From the NCBI GenBank assembly GCA_017630035.1, contig JAGBWA010000062.1, forward strand, positions 1-39,354: 39,354 nt of DNA, given 5' to 3'. The stretch is from Bacteroides sp. GTDB taxonomy: Bacteria > Bacteroidota > Bacteroidia > Bacteroidales > Bacteroidaceae. The position numbers were made by a program, and so were the translations under genes. Position 1 is the first letter of the stretch, and each line of letters begins with the position of its first letter. The notes beneath the pieces were generated by a model. The model was not told where the DNA came from, made no database searches, and saw only the letters and a list, made by a program, of their open reading frames with translations. This document shows positions 1 to 6,584 of this stretch, piece by piece.

Positions 1-89
1 AACGGAGCTATTTGTTGCAATTCGTCGCCAGTGCATGCGGCAAGGGCTATCGCCATCCATCCGCACAACAATCGTAACACATTTTTCAT
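1..89 (-). CDS. N-terminus of a lipoprotein (truncated by window edge)
   Basis: Reading leftwards from an ATG at 89-87 gives 29 residues beginning MKNVLRLLCGWMAIALAAC. The charged start, hydrophobic core and lipobox LAAC (Cys19) form a lipoprotein signal peptide of signal peptidase II type, so the product should be an envelope lipoprotein. The rest lies outside the window and its function cannot be told. It begins 11 bp after the end of the broken small ORF at 229-101 and shares its promoter. No clear Shine-Dalgarno sequence is present, which is normal for Bacteroidales. Confidence 0.8.
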   Translation of the reverse strand, partial: MKNVLRLLCGWMAIALAACTGDELQQIAP

Positions 90-100
90 GGTAGTACTTA

Positions 101-229
101 TTAGAATGGGTTACCGCCATTTGGCATACTTGCAGGATCGCTTTGAACAAATCCTTGTTCTACTTCTACTTAGATGACCTCTACTTGTGGTGCTTCGTAG
201 GTCGCTTGTTCTTCATGTTTTGTAAGCAT
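101..229 (-). pseudogene. Small peptide ORF interrupted by an in-frame stop
   Basis: From ATG at 229 the minus strand reads MLTKHEEQATYEAPQVEVI, then TAA (172-170), then in the same frame VEVEQGFVQSDPASMPNGGN followed by PF and TAA at 103-101. The pattern (YEAPxVEV..., VEVEQGF, a Gly/Pro-rich tail ending near GGNPF) resembles a class of roughly 40-residue peptides that I recognise from Bacteroidales upstream of surface lipoprotein genes. The codon expected at the stop would be Glu (GAA), one base from TAA. It sits directly downstream of a good promoter and 11 bp before the lipoprotein start. It may be a recent nonsense mutation, a sequencing error or read-through. Function unknown. Confidence 0.6.
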
Positions 230-270
230 GTCGTAATAGTTTATTTAGTTGCACATAAAATTATTGGGCA

Positions 271-301
271 CAAAGATACAAAACCCTTGAAAACCACCAA
301 A
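271..301 (-). promoter_or_regulatory. Promoter for small peptide/lipoprotein unit
   Basis: On the minus strand TTTG (301-298) is followed after 19 bp by TATCTTTG (278-271), a full match to the Bacteroidetes -33/-7 consensus. Transcription would start near 265, about 35 nt before the small ORF's ATG. Confidence 0.75.
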
Positions 302-377
302 TAATCGGCGTATGTTATGCAAAAACAGCGAAAAAAATCGCTTTAAACGAACGCATCTTTTCGTGAACGCCAAGCAA

Positions 378-408
378 TGTGGACAGTTGTGGACAGTGGA
401 CAGTTGTC
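378..408. repeat. Short GTGGACAG tandem repeat, intergenic
   Basis: GTGGACAG-type words occur three times in tandem with slightly variable spacing. The surrounding 230-446 stretch contains no supportable gene. Low-complexity intergenic heptamers/octamers of this kind recur elsewhere in the window. A weak dyad at 424-445 (GGACGCAT/ATGC..CGTC) could serve as the yjbQ terminator. Confidence 0.5.
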
Positions 409-446
409 TACAACCAAACTTACGGACGCATTACGATGCAACGTCG

Positions 447-860
447 CTACTCGCCAATCACCGTTGCTACTACGCGACGAGCGCCACCATAATCGCGAAA
501 CTCGCAGAGGTAGATGCCTTGCCAAGTGCCCAGGTTGAGGCGGCCATTGGTGATGGGAATGGTGAGCGATACGCCCGTCAGCGAGCTCTTGGCATGGCTG
601 GGCATGTCGTCGCTACCCTCGTCGGTGTGGCGATAGTAGGGTTCGTTTTCGCGCACCAGGCGGTTGTATATCTGCTCCATGTCGGCACGCACGGAGGGGT
701 CGTAGTTCTCGTTGATGGAGAGGGCGCAACTGGTGTGTTGCACAAACAGATTCAAGATGCCCGTACGGGGCAGAGGTGGCAATTGCGCCACTACCTCGCC
801 AGTGATTAGATGAAATCCGCGTGTGCGAGGCTTCAAAGTAAATATGCGTTGGTCAATCAT
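447..860 (-). CDS. yjbQ: YjbQ/UPF0047 family protein
   Basis: The 138-residue protein matches the YjbQ (UPF0047) family in length and sequence: LFVQHTSCAL with the conserved His-Thr-Ser, ENYDPSVRADME, then HTDEGSDDMPSHAKSSL and a C-terminal GTWQGIYLCEFRD. Members form small beta-barrel trimers and some show weak thiamine-phosphate synthase activity; the physiological role is unsettled. I start at MIDQRIFTLKPR (860) rather than the upstream ATG at 884, because the family begins there and because a TTACTTTG element (872-865) lies between the two ATGs. It stands alone, divergent from feoAB. Confidence 0.88.
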   Translation of the reverse strand: MIDQRIFTLKPRTRGFHLITGEVVAQLPPLPRTGILNLFVQHTSCALSINENYDPSVRADMEQIYNRLVRENEPYYRHTDEGSDDMPSHAKSSLTGVSLTIPITNGRLNLGTWQGIYLCEFRDYGGARRVVATVIGE

Positions 861-864
861 AATG

Positions 865-872
865 CAAAGTAA
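865..872 (-). promoter_or_regulatory. Possible -7 element for yjbQ
   Basis: TTACTTTG on the minus strand differs from TAnnTTTG at one position and ends 4 bp before the chosen ATG, which would give a leaderless or nearly leaderless transcript. The -33 side is only T-rich, so the call is weak. Confidence 0.3.
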
Positions 873-906
873 GGAAATAAACACGAAAAGAAAAAAGATG
901 CGGATA

Positions 907-932
907 CTATTTAAATAGATTCTAAATAGAAT
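907..932. promoter_or_regulatory. Paired palindromes upstream of feoAB (possible operator)
   Basis: CTATTTAAATAG (907-918) is a perfect 12-bp palindrome. Immediately after it, ATTCTA-AA-TAGAAT (919-932) is a perfect 6-2-6 inverted repeat that runs into the -33 element of the feoAB promoter. Ferrous iron transport genes are usually controlled by Fur- or DtxR-type repressors, and this position would suit one. The identity of the regulator is inference. Confidence 0.5.
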
Positions 933-962
933 TGGAAGTATGCAAACTATTCGCTATCTTTG
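932..962 (+). promoter_or_regulatory. feoAB promoter
   Basis: TTGG (932-935), a 19-bp spacer, then TATCTTTG (955-962) match the Bacteroidetes promoter consensus. The expected start near 968 leaves a leader of about 16 nt before the ATG at 984, supporting that start over the in-frame ATG at 960, which lies inside the promoter. Confidence 0.75.
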
Positions 963-983
963 CACGCAAAATTAGAGCGTTGT

Positions 984-3329
984 ATGCGATTGTCCGAACT
1001 AAAAACTGGCGAAAAGTGCGTAGTGGTCAAGGTTTTAGGCCACGGCGGATTCCGTAAGCGTATTGTGGAGATGGGCTTCATCAAAGGCAAGACGGTGGAG
1101 GTGGTGCTGAACGCGCCGCTGAAAGACCCCATTAAATACAAGCTGATGGGCTACGAAATATCCCTGCGCCGACAAGAGGCAGAACTGATTGAGGTGCTTA
1201 CCGAACACGAAGCGCAACAACTACCCTCGCCCGCCATGCACGACGGATTGCTGCTGGAGGAGGATACACCCCTACAAAAGCTGGCGCTGGACAAGCGACG
1301 CACCATCAACGTGGCGCTGGTGGGCAACCCCAATTGTGGCAAGACATCGCTCTTCAACATCGCATCGGGAGCACACGAGCATGTGGGCAACTATAGTGGT
1401 GTAACAGTGGATGCCAAGGTGGGCTACTTCGACTTCAAGGGCTACCACTTCCGCATCGTGGATTTGCCTGGCACCTACTCGCTATCGGCCTACTCGCCCG
1501 AAGAGCTTTACGTGCGCCGACACATCATTGACGAAACGCCCGATGTTATCATCAACGTAGCCGATGCCGCCAACTTGGAGCGCAACCTCTACTTAACCAC
1601 GCAACTCATCGACATGAACGTGCGCATGGTGATTGCACTGAACATGTACGACGAACTAAAGAGCAGTGGCAACACGCTGAACCACACCGTGTTGGGCAAG
1701 CTAATTGGTGTGCCTATGGTACCCACCATCAGTCGCTCGGGCGAAGGCATCGACCAGCTTTTCGAAACCATCATTCAGATTTACGAGGACGATGAACGCC
1801 AACGCCAATTCAGCCGACACATCCACATTAACCATGGCGCTGAGCTGGAGCGAAGCATCGAGGAGGTGAAACGCGAAATTTCGCACAACGAGCAAATCAG
1901 ACATAAATACTCTACACGCTTCCTCGCCATCAAGCTGCTGGAGAACGACCGCGAATTCGAGAAATTCATTGGCCAACTGCCTAACGGAGAAACGATTATC
2001 GCCACGCGCAATCGCGAAGCACAACGACTGAAAACCGTGCTGAACGAGGATAGCGAACAGGCCATTACAGACGCCAAATATGGCTTCATATCGGGCGCAC
2101 TGAAGGAGACGTTCGTGGATAATCACTTGGAGCAAGAGCAAACAACGCGCGTTATCGACGCCATTGTGACGCACCGCATTTGGGGATACCCCATCTTCTT
2201 CCTCTTCCTATACCTGATGTTTCAAGGCACCTTCGTGCTGGGCGAATATCCCATGCAAGCCATCGAATGGATAGTGGAGCAAGTGGGCAACCTGCTACGC
2301 GCTAACATGGCCGAAGGGCCACTAAAGGATATGCTGATAGATGGCGTAGTGGGCGGCGTAGGTGGCGTAATTGTGTTCCTACCCAACATACTTATATTAT
2401 ACTTCTGCATCTCGCTGATGGAAGACTCGGGATACATGGCGCGTGCCGCCTTTATCATGGACAAAATAATGCATCAGATGGGGCTACATGGCAAGTCGTT
2501 CATTCCGCTTATCATGGGATTTGGATGCAACGTGCCGGCTATTATCGCCTCGCGCACCATCGAAAACCGCAAGAGCCGCCTCATCACGATGCTCATCAAT
2601 CCGCTGATGTCGTGCAGCGCCCGTTTGCCTATCTACTTGGTAATGGTGGGCGCCTTCTTCCCACGCACGGCCAGTTTGGTGCTACTTAGCATATACGCCA
2701 TAGGCATCTTGCTTGCCGTACTCATGGCGCGACTCTTCAGCCGCTTCTTCAAAGGCGACGACACTCCCTTCGTAATGGAGCTACCACCCTATCGCATGCC
2801 TACAATGAAAACCATCTTCCGACACACATGGGAGAAAGGGGCGCAATACCTACGCAAGATGGGCGGCATCATCCTGGTGGCAAGTATCGTGATTTGGGCG
2901 TTGGGATACTATCCAAACCATCACGACTATAACACCGTAGCCGAACAACAAGAACACTCCTACATCGGACAGATAGGTAAAGCCATTGAACCCGCCATAG
3001 AGCCGCTTGGATTCGACTGGAAGCTGGGTATCGGACTTATCTCGGGCGTAGGAGCAAAGGAGCTGGTAGTGAGCACACTGGGCGTGCTATACACCAACGA
3101 TAGCGAAGCAGATAGTGTGAGCTTACGTAGCCGCATACCCATCACACCGCTCGTAGCCTTCTGCTACATGGTGTTTGTACTTATCTACTTCCCTTGCATC
3201 GCCACACTGGTGGCCATCAAGCAAGAGTCGGGCAAGTGGCGATGGGCGCTTTTCTCCGCCATATATACCACCCTACTGGCGTGGATAATCACCTTCTGCA
3301 TCTATCAAATAGGTAGCCTATGGATGTAA
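984..3329 (+). CDS. feoAB: Fused FeoA-FeoB ferrous iron transporter
   Basis: This 781-residue inner-membrane protein imports Fe2+. Residues 1-75 are a FeoA-type SH3-like domain (MRLSELKTGEKCVVVKVLGH). A linker follows, then the FeoB G domain: G1 GNPNCGKTS (114-122), G3 DLPG (160-163) and G4 NMYD (220-223). A GDI-like helical segment reaches to about 370. The membrane part then carries the Gate regions, including FGCNVPAI and the CSARLP segment. The FeoA-FeoB fusion is common in Bacteroidales, where the two are separate genes in enterobacteria. The next gene overlaps its last 10 bp. Paired dyads beside the promoter suggest metal-responsive control. Confidence 0.96.
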   Translation: MRLSELKTGEKCVVVKVLGHGGFRKRIVEMGFIKGKTVEVVLNAPLKDPIKYKLMGYEISLRRQEAELIEVLTEHEAQQLPSPAMHDGLLLEEDTPLQKLALDKRRTINVALVGNPNCGKTSLFNIASGAHEHVGNYSGVTVDAKVGYFDFKGYHFRIVDLPGTYSLSAYSPEELYVRRHIIDETPDVIINVADAANLERNLYLTTQLIDMNVRMVIALNMYDELKSSGNTLNHTVLGKLIGVPMVPTISRSGEGIDQLFETIIQIYEDDERQRQFSRHIHINHGAELERSIEEVKREISHNEQIRHKYSTRFLAIKLLENDREFEKFIGQLPNGETIIATRNREAQRLKTVLNEDSEQAITDAKYGFISGALKETFVDNHLEQEQTTRVIDAIVTHRIWGYPIFFLFLYLMFQGTFVLGEYPMQAIEWIVEQVGNLLRANMAEGPLKDMLIDGVVGGVGGVIVFLPNILILYFCISLMEDSGYMARAAFIMDKIMHQMGLHGKSFIPLIMGFGCNVPAIIASRTIENRKSRLITMLINPLMSCSARLPIYLVMVGAFFPRTASLVLLSIYAIGILLAVLMARLFSRFFKGDDTPFVMELPPYRMPTMKTIFRHTWEKGAQYLRKMGGIILVASIVIWALGYYPNHHDYNTVAEQQEHSYIGQIGKAIEPAIEPLGFDWKLGIGLISGVGAKELVVSTLGVLYTNDSEADSVSLRSRIPITPLVAFCYMVFVLIYFPCIATLVAIKQESGKWRWALFSAIYTTLLAWIITFCIYQIGSLWM

Positions 3330-3550
3330 CAAACTGGCAAGAGTGGGCGGTGGCGCTCGTAGTGGGCGTGTGTATAGGCATTGTACTATACAAAATGTAC
3401 CTATTTTTTGGCAATATTAAAGCAAAAAATAACCCATGCGAGCATTGTACAGAGGATTGTGCACTAAAAAAGCAGAAAAAAAACGCCAAGATTGTTGGTG
3501 ATTCAAGAAAAAGCACTACCTTTGCATCCGCAAACCCAAATAAAGGGTAA
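3320..3550 (+). CDS. FeoB-associated Cys-rich membrane protein
   Basis: This 76-residue protein starts inside the last codons of feoAB, so the two are translationally coupled. It has one membrane helix (about 9-30), then a short cytoplasmic motif C-x2-C-x3-C (Cys40, 43, 47; PCEHCTEDCALKK) typical of the small FeoB-associated Cys-rich proteins that take the FeoC position in many anaerobes. A role in Fe2+ delivery or FeoB assembly is inferred from family and position. The C-terminal 20 residues (about SRKSTTFASANPNKG) are probably a by-product: the same DNA encodes the promoter of the downstream tRNA, and the stop codon ends only 2 bp before the tRNA. Confidence 0.85.
   Translation: MDVTNWQEWAVALVVGVCIGIVLYKMYLFFGNIKAKNNPCEHCTEDCALKKQKKNAKIVGDSRKSTTFASANPNKG
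3495..3524 (+). promoter_or_regulatory. Promoter of tRNA-Cys, inside the upstream gene
   Basis: TTGG (3495-3498), an 18-bp spacer and TACCTTTG (3517-3524) fit the consensus; an alternative TTG at 3492 gives 22 bp. It lies within the 3' end of the FeoB-associated gene, about 28 bp before the mature tRNA. Confidence 0.65.
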
Positions 3551-3552
3551 TT

Positions 3553-3624
3553 GGTTCCTTGGATGAGTGGCTTAGTCAGCGGTCTGCAAAACCGTGTACG
3601 GCGGTTCGAATCCGCCAGGAACCT
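3553..3624 (+). tRNA. tRNA-Cys (anticodon GCA)
   Basis: Acceptor GGTTCCT (3553-3559) pairs with AGGAACC (3617-3623), with discriminator T3624. The D arm is short. The anticodon stem GCGGT/ACCGT closes the loop CTGCAAA, giving anticodon GCA at 3585-3587. The T stem GGCGG/CCGCC encloses TTCGAAT. The 3' CCA is not encoded (CACC follows), as is usual in Bacteroidales, so a CCA-adding enzyme is needed. Confidence 0.95.
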
Positions 3625-3631
3625 CACCAAA

Positions 3632-3659
3632 AGCTCTCTGCCCACAGAGGGCTTTTTTT
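3632..3659 (+). terminator. Rho-independent terminator after tRNA-Cys
   Basis: AGCTCTCTG pairs with CAGAGGGCT (one G-U) around the loop CCCA, followed by seven T. It lies 7 nt after the tRNA and 27 nt before pheS. Confidence 0.85.
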
Positions 3660-3686
3660 GCATAAAGAAACAAAACAAGAAGAAAT

Positions 3687-4721
3687 ATGATAGCCAAAAT
3701 CGAACAATTGCTACAAGAGGTAGAAGCAATGACAGCAGCGAATGCCGAAGAGCTGGAAGCACTACGCATTAAATACCTCAGCAAGAAAGGTGCCATCAAC
3801 GAACTGATGGCCGACTTCCGCAACGTGCCTGCCGAACAAAAGAAAGAGGTAGGTATGAAGGTGAACGAACTGAAAAACAAAGCGCAAGACAAAATCAACG
3901 CGCTGAAAGAACAATTCGAAAGCCAAGATAGCGGATGCGACGATTTAGACCTAACTCGTAGCGCATACCCCATCAACTTGGGTACACGCCACCCACTTAC
4001 CATCGTGAAGAACGAAATCATCGACATCTTTGCTCGCTTAGGTTTCAGCATTGCGGATGGCCCCGAAGTGGAAGATGACTGGCACGTATTCTCGTCGATG
4101 AACTTTGCCGAAGACCATCCTGCACGCGACATGCAAGATACCTTCTTCATTGAAAGCGGCGAAACTAACGTAGCAAACAATATCATTCTTCGTACTCACA
4201 CCAGTAGCGTGCAAAGCCGCGTAATGGAGCATACACAACCACCTATCCGCATCATCTGCCCAGGACGTGTGTATCGCAACGAGGCTATCAGCTACCGCGC
4301 TCATGCCTTCTTCCACCAAGTAGAGGCGTTGTACGTGGATAAGAACGTGTCGTTCACCGACTTGAAGCAAGTGTTGCTACTCTTTGCGCAAGAGATGTTT
4401 GGCGCAGAAACAAAGATTCGCTTGCGTCCATCATACTTCCCATTCACAGAGCCAAGCGCCGAAATGGACATCAGCTGCAACATCTGTGGCGGCAAGGGAT
4501 GCCCCTTCTGTAAAGGTACCGGATGGGTGGAAATCTTAGGATGCGGCATGGTGGACCCCAACGTATTGGAACTGAACGGCATAGACAGCAAGGTATATAG
4601 CGGATACGCATTGGGTATGGGTATTGAACGCATCACCAACTTGAAGTATCGCGTAAACGACCTCCGTCTATTCTCGGAAAATGATACTCGCTTCTTGAAG
4701 GAATTCGAGAGCGCATACTAA
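3687..4721 (+). CDS. pheS: Phenylalanine-tRNA ligase alpha subunit
   Basis: The 344-residue cytosolic subunit charges tRNA-Phe together with PheT. The N-terminal coiled-coil (about 1-90) binds tRNA. The class II catalytic core follows: LGTRHPLT, DGPEVEDDWHVFSSMNFAEDHPAR, motif 2 around PGRVYRNEAIS and motif 3 GYALGMGIER (306-315). A four-cysteine cluster, CNICGGKGCPFCKG, is also seen; its function is not evident. pheT is not adjacent, as is usual in Bacteroidales. No promoter is visible between the tRNA-Cys terminator and the ATG. The MFS gene starts 1 bp after the stop. Confidence 0.97.
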   Translation: MIAKIEQLLQEVEAMTAANAEELEALRIKYLSKKGAINELMADFRNVPAEQKKEVGMKVNELKNKAQDKINALKEQFESQDSGCDDLDLTRSAYPINLGTRHPLTIVKNEIIDIFARLGFSIADGPEVEDDWHVFSSMNFAEDHPARDMQDTFFIESGETNVANNIILRTHTSSVQSRVMEHTQPPIRIICPGRVYRNEAISYRAHAFFHQVEALYVDKNVSFTDLKQVLLLFAQEMFGAETKIRLRPSYFPFTEPSAEMDISCNICGGKGCPFCKGTGWVEILGCGMVDPNVLELNGIDSKVYSGYALGMGIERITNLKYRVNDLRLFSENDTRFLKEFESAY

Positions 4722-4722
4722 A

Positions 4723-5919
4723 ATGAAAGAAAGGCTCATCACACCAAGCTACTGCTTCATCATAGCAGCTCACTTCTTGTTCTGCTTCGGTTTTTGGTTG
4801 CTGATGCCTGTATTGCCTTTCTATCTACAAGAAGAATTCAATGTAACCAAAACGGCTATTGGCGTAGTGCTTTCGTGCTACACAGTAGCCGCTTTGTGTA
4901 TCCGCCCCTTTGGTGGCTATCTGCTCGATACCTTTGCACGCAAGCCGCTTTATCTCCTGGCCTACTTCATCTTTATGAGCATGTTCATGGGCTATCTGCT
5001 ATCGGGCACCCTCACGCTTTTCATCATCTGCCGCATTGTGCACGGATTCTCCTTCGGATTGACTACTGTAGGCGGCAACACCATCGTTATCGATATTATG
5101 CCCTCTTCGCGCCGAGGCGAGGGGTTGGGATACTATGGATTGGCCAACAACTTAGCAATGTCTATAGGTCCTATGGTGGGATTGTTTCTGCACGATGCTG
5201 GTGCTTCCTATCCTGTTATCTTCAGTTGTGGATTGGGTGTGTGCATCGTAGGTTTTTGCTTTGCTTCGAGCGTAAAGACAAGCTACAAAGCACCCGTGAA
5301 ACGCGAACCTATCTCGCTCGATCGTTTTATCTTGCTGAAAGGTATCCCCGCAGGCATCAGCCTATTGCTACTATCCATTCCCTATGGCATGACTACCAAC
5401 TACGTAGCTATGTATGCCGAACAAATAGGTTTGCATTGCTCAAGCGGATTGTTCTTCACATTCATGGCTATCGGCATGGCTATAGCTCGCCTTGTCTCGG
5501 GAAGGCAAGTGGATAAAGGAAAGGTGACGCAAGTAATCAAAGCTGGCCTCTACTTAGTGTGCATCAGTTTCTTCATTTTGGTGGCTTGTATTTATGTAGT
5601 GCAATGGCATGCAACGCTTTGTATAGCATTGTTTTACACCATCTCACTAATGATGGGCGTAGGATTTGGTATTATGTTTCCGGCATACAACACGCTATTC
5701 GTAAACCTTGCGCCAAACAATCAGCGCGGTACAGCAACGAGCACCTACCTCACGTCGTGGGATGTAGGTATAGGTATAGGCATGGTGATGGGTGGATTTA
5801 TTGCTGAAGTAAGCTCGTTCAACCAAGCTTATTTGGTGGGCGCTTGCCTCACTATCGTATCGCTAATCTATTTCCATTGCAAAGTAACGCCGCATTTTAA
5901 TTCACATAAACTACGATGA
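4723..5919 (+). CDS. MFS transporter
   Basis: The 398-residue polytopic inner-membrane protein has about 12 helices. The loop after helix 2 carries the MFS motif A-like sequence GGYLLDTFARKP, and helices 4-5 carry RIVHGFSFGLTTVGGN followed by SSRRGEGLGYYG, a pattern seen in drug-exporter-type MFS proteins. The substrate is unknown; efflux of a small molecule is a guess from the family. It begins 1 bp after pheS and its stop overlaps the nth start (ATGA), so the three genes form one transcription unit. Confidence 0.85.
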   Translation: MKERLITPSYCFIIAAHFLFCFGFWLLMPVLPFYLQEEFNVTKTAIGVVLSCYTVAALCIRPFGGYLLDTFARKPLYLLAYFIFMSMFMGYLLSGTLTLFIICRIVHGFSFGLTTVGGNTIVIDIMPSSRRGEGLGYYGLANNLAMSIGPMVGLFLHDAGASYPVIFSCGLGVCIVGFCFASSVKTSYKAPVKREPISLDRFILLKGIPAGISLLLLSIPYGMTTNYVAMYAEQIGLHCSSGLFFTFMAIGMAIARLVSGRQVDKGKVTQVIKAGLYLVCISFFILVACIYVVQWHATLCIALFYTISLMMGVGFGIMFPAYNTLFVNLAPNNQRGTATSTYLTSWDVGIGIGMVMGGFIAEVSSFNQAYLVGACLTIVSLIYFHCKVTPHFNSHKLR

Positions 5920-6572
5920 AGAAGGAAGAACGATACAAACAGATACTGGATTGGTTTCGCATAAACATGCCCATAGCCGAAACGGAGCTTCACTACGAGA
6001 ATCCGTTTCAACTGCTCATTGCGGTTATCCTATCTGCACAATGCACGGACAAGCGCGTCAATCAAATCACTCCTCCCCTCTTCTACGACTTCCCCACACC
6101 CGAAGCATTGGCATCGACTACGGCCGAGGTGATATACGAATACATCCGTAGTGTATCCTATCCCAACAACAAAGCTAAGCACTTAGTGGGCATGGCGAAG
6201 ATGCTAATAGAGAAATTTGGCGGAGAGGTACCTTGCACATTGGAAGAACTCACTCAACTACCTGGCGTAGGACGGAAAACGGCCAACGTCATACAATCTG
6301 TAGTATGGGGAAAAGCTGCTATGCCGGTAGATACACATGTATTTCGCGTAAGCCATCGATTGGGGTTAGTATCGGCTCGTTGTACCACTCCCCTCAGCGT
6401 AGAGAAAGAATTGATAAAACATATCCCCGAAGAGGAGATTCCTATTGCACATCATTGGCTTATCCTTCACGGACGCTATGTATGTAAAAGCCGCACCCCC
6501 CTATGCGAGAAATGCGGCTTGCAAAATTCATGCAACTATTTCATCAAAAAAAGATGTCTTGTTAAGTCTTAG
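5916..6572 (+). CDS. nth: Endonuclease III (DNA glycosylase/AP lyase)
   Basis: The 218-residue base-excision repair enzyme removes oxidised pyrimidines and nicks AP sites. The helix-hairpin-helix LPGVGRKTA (115-123) carries the catalytic Lys121, and VDTHV carries Asp139. The 4Fe-4S cluster ligands are Cys190, 197, 200 and 206 in the canonical C-x6-C-x2-C-x5-C spacing. The start overlaps the MFS stop by 4 bp. Its 3' end lies only 12 bp from the convergent Na/Pi transporter gene, with no obvious terminator between them. Confidence 0.97.
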   Translation: MKKEERYKQILDWFRINMPIAETELHYENPFQLLIAVILSAQCTDKRVNQITPPLFYDFPTPEALASTTAEVIYEYIRSVSYPNNKAKHLVGMAKMLIEKFGGEVPCTLEELTQLPGVGRKTANVIQSVVWGKAAMPVDTHVFRVSHRLGLVSARCTTPLSVEKELIKHIPEEEIPIAHHWLILHGRYVCKSRTPLCEKCGLQNSCNYFIKKRCLVKS

Positions 6573-6584
6573 TTATTCGTTAGT

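Noticed and set aside
312-809. 165-residue plus-strand ORF
   Set aside because: It is antisense to yjbQ, whose protein has clear family motifs; the ORF product has no recognisable pattern and begins in repeat DNA.
960-983. Alternative feoAB start at 960
   Set aside because: The ATG lies within the -7 promoter element and would add eight residues not expected before the FeoA domain.
4794-5516. 240-residue plus-strand ORF in another frame of the MFS gene
   Set aside because: The MFS frame has membrane helices and motif A and overlaps nth correctly; the other frame is a shadow.
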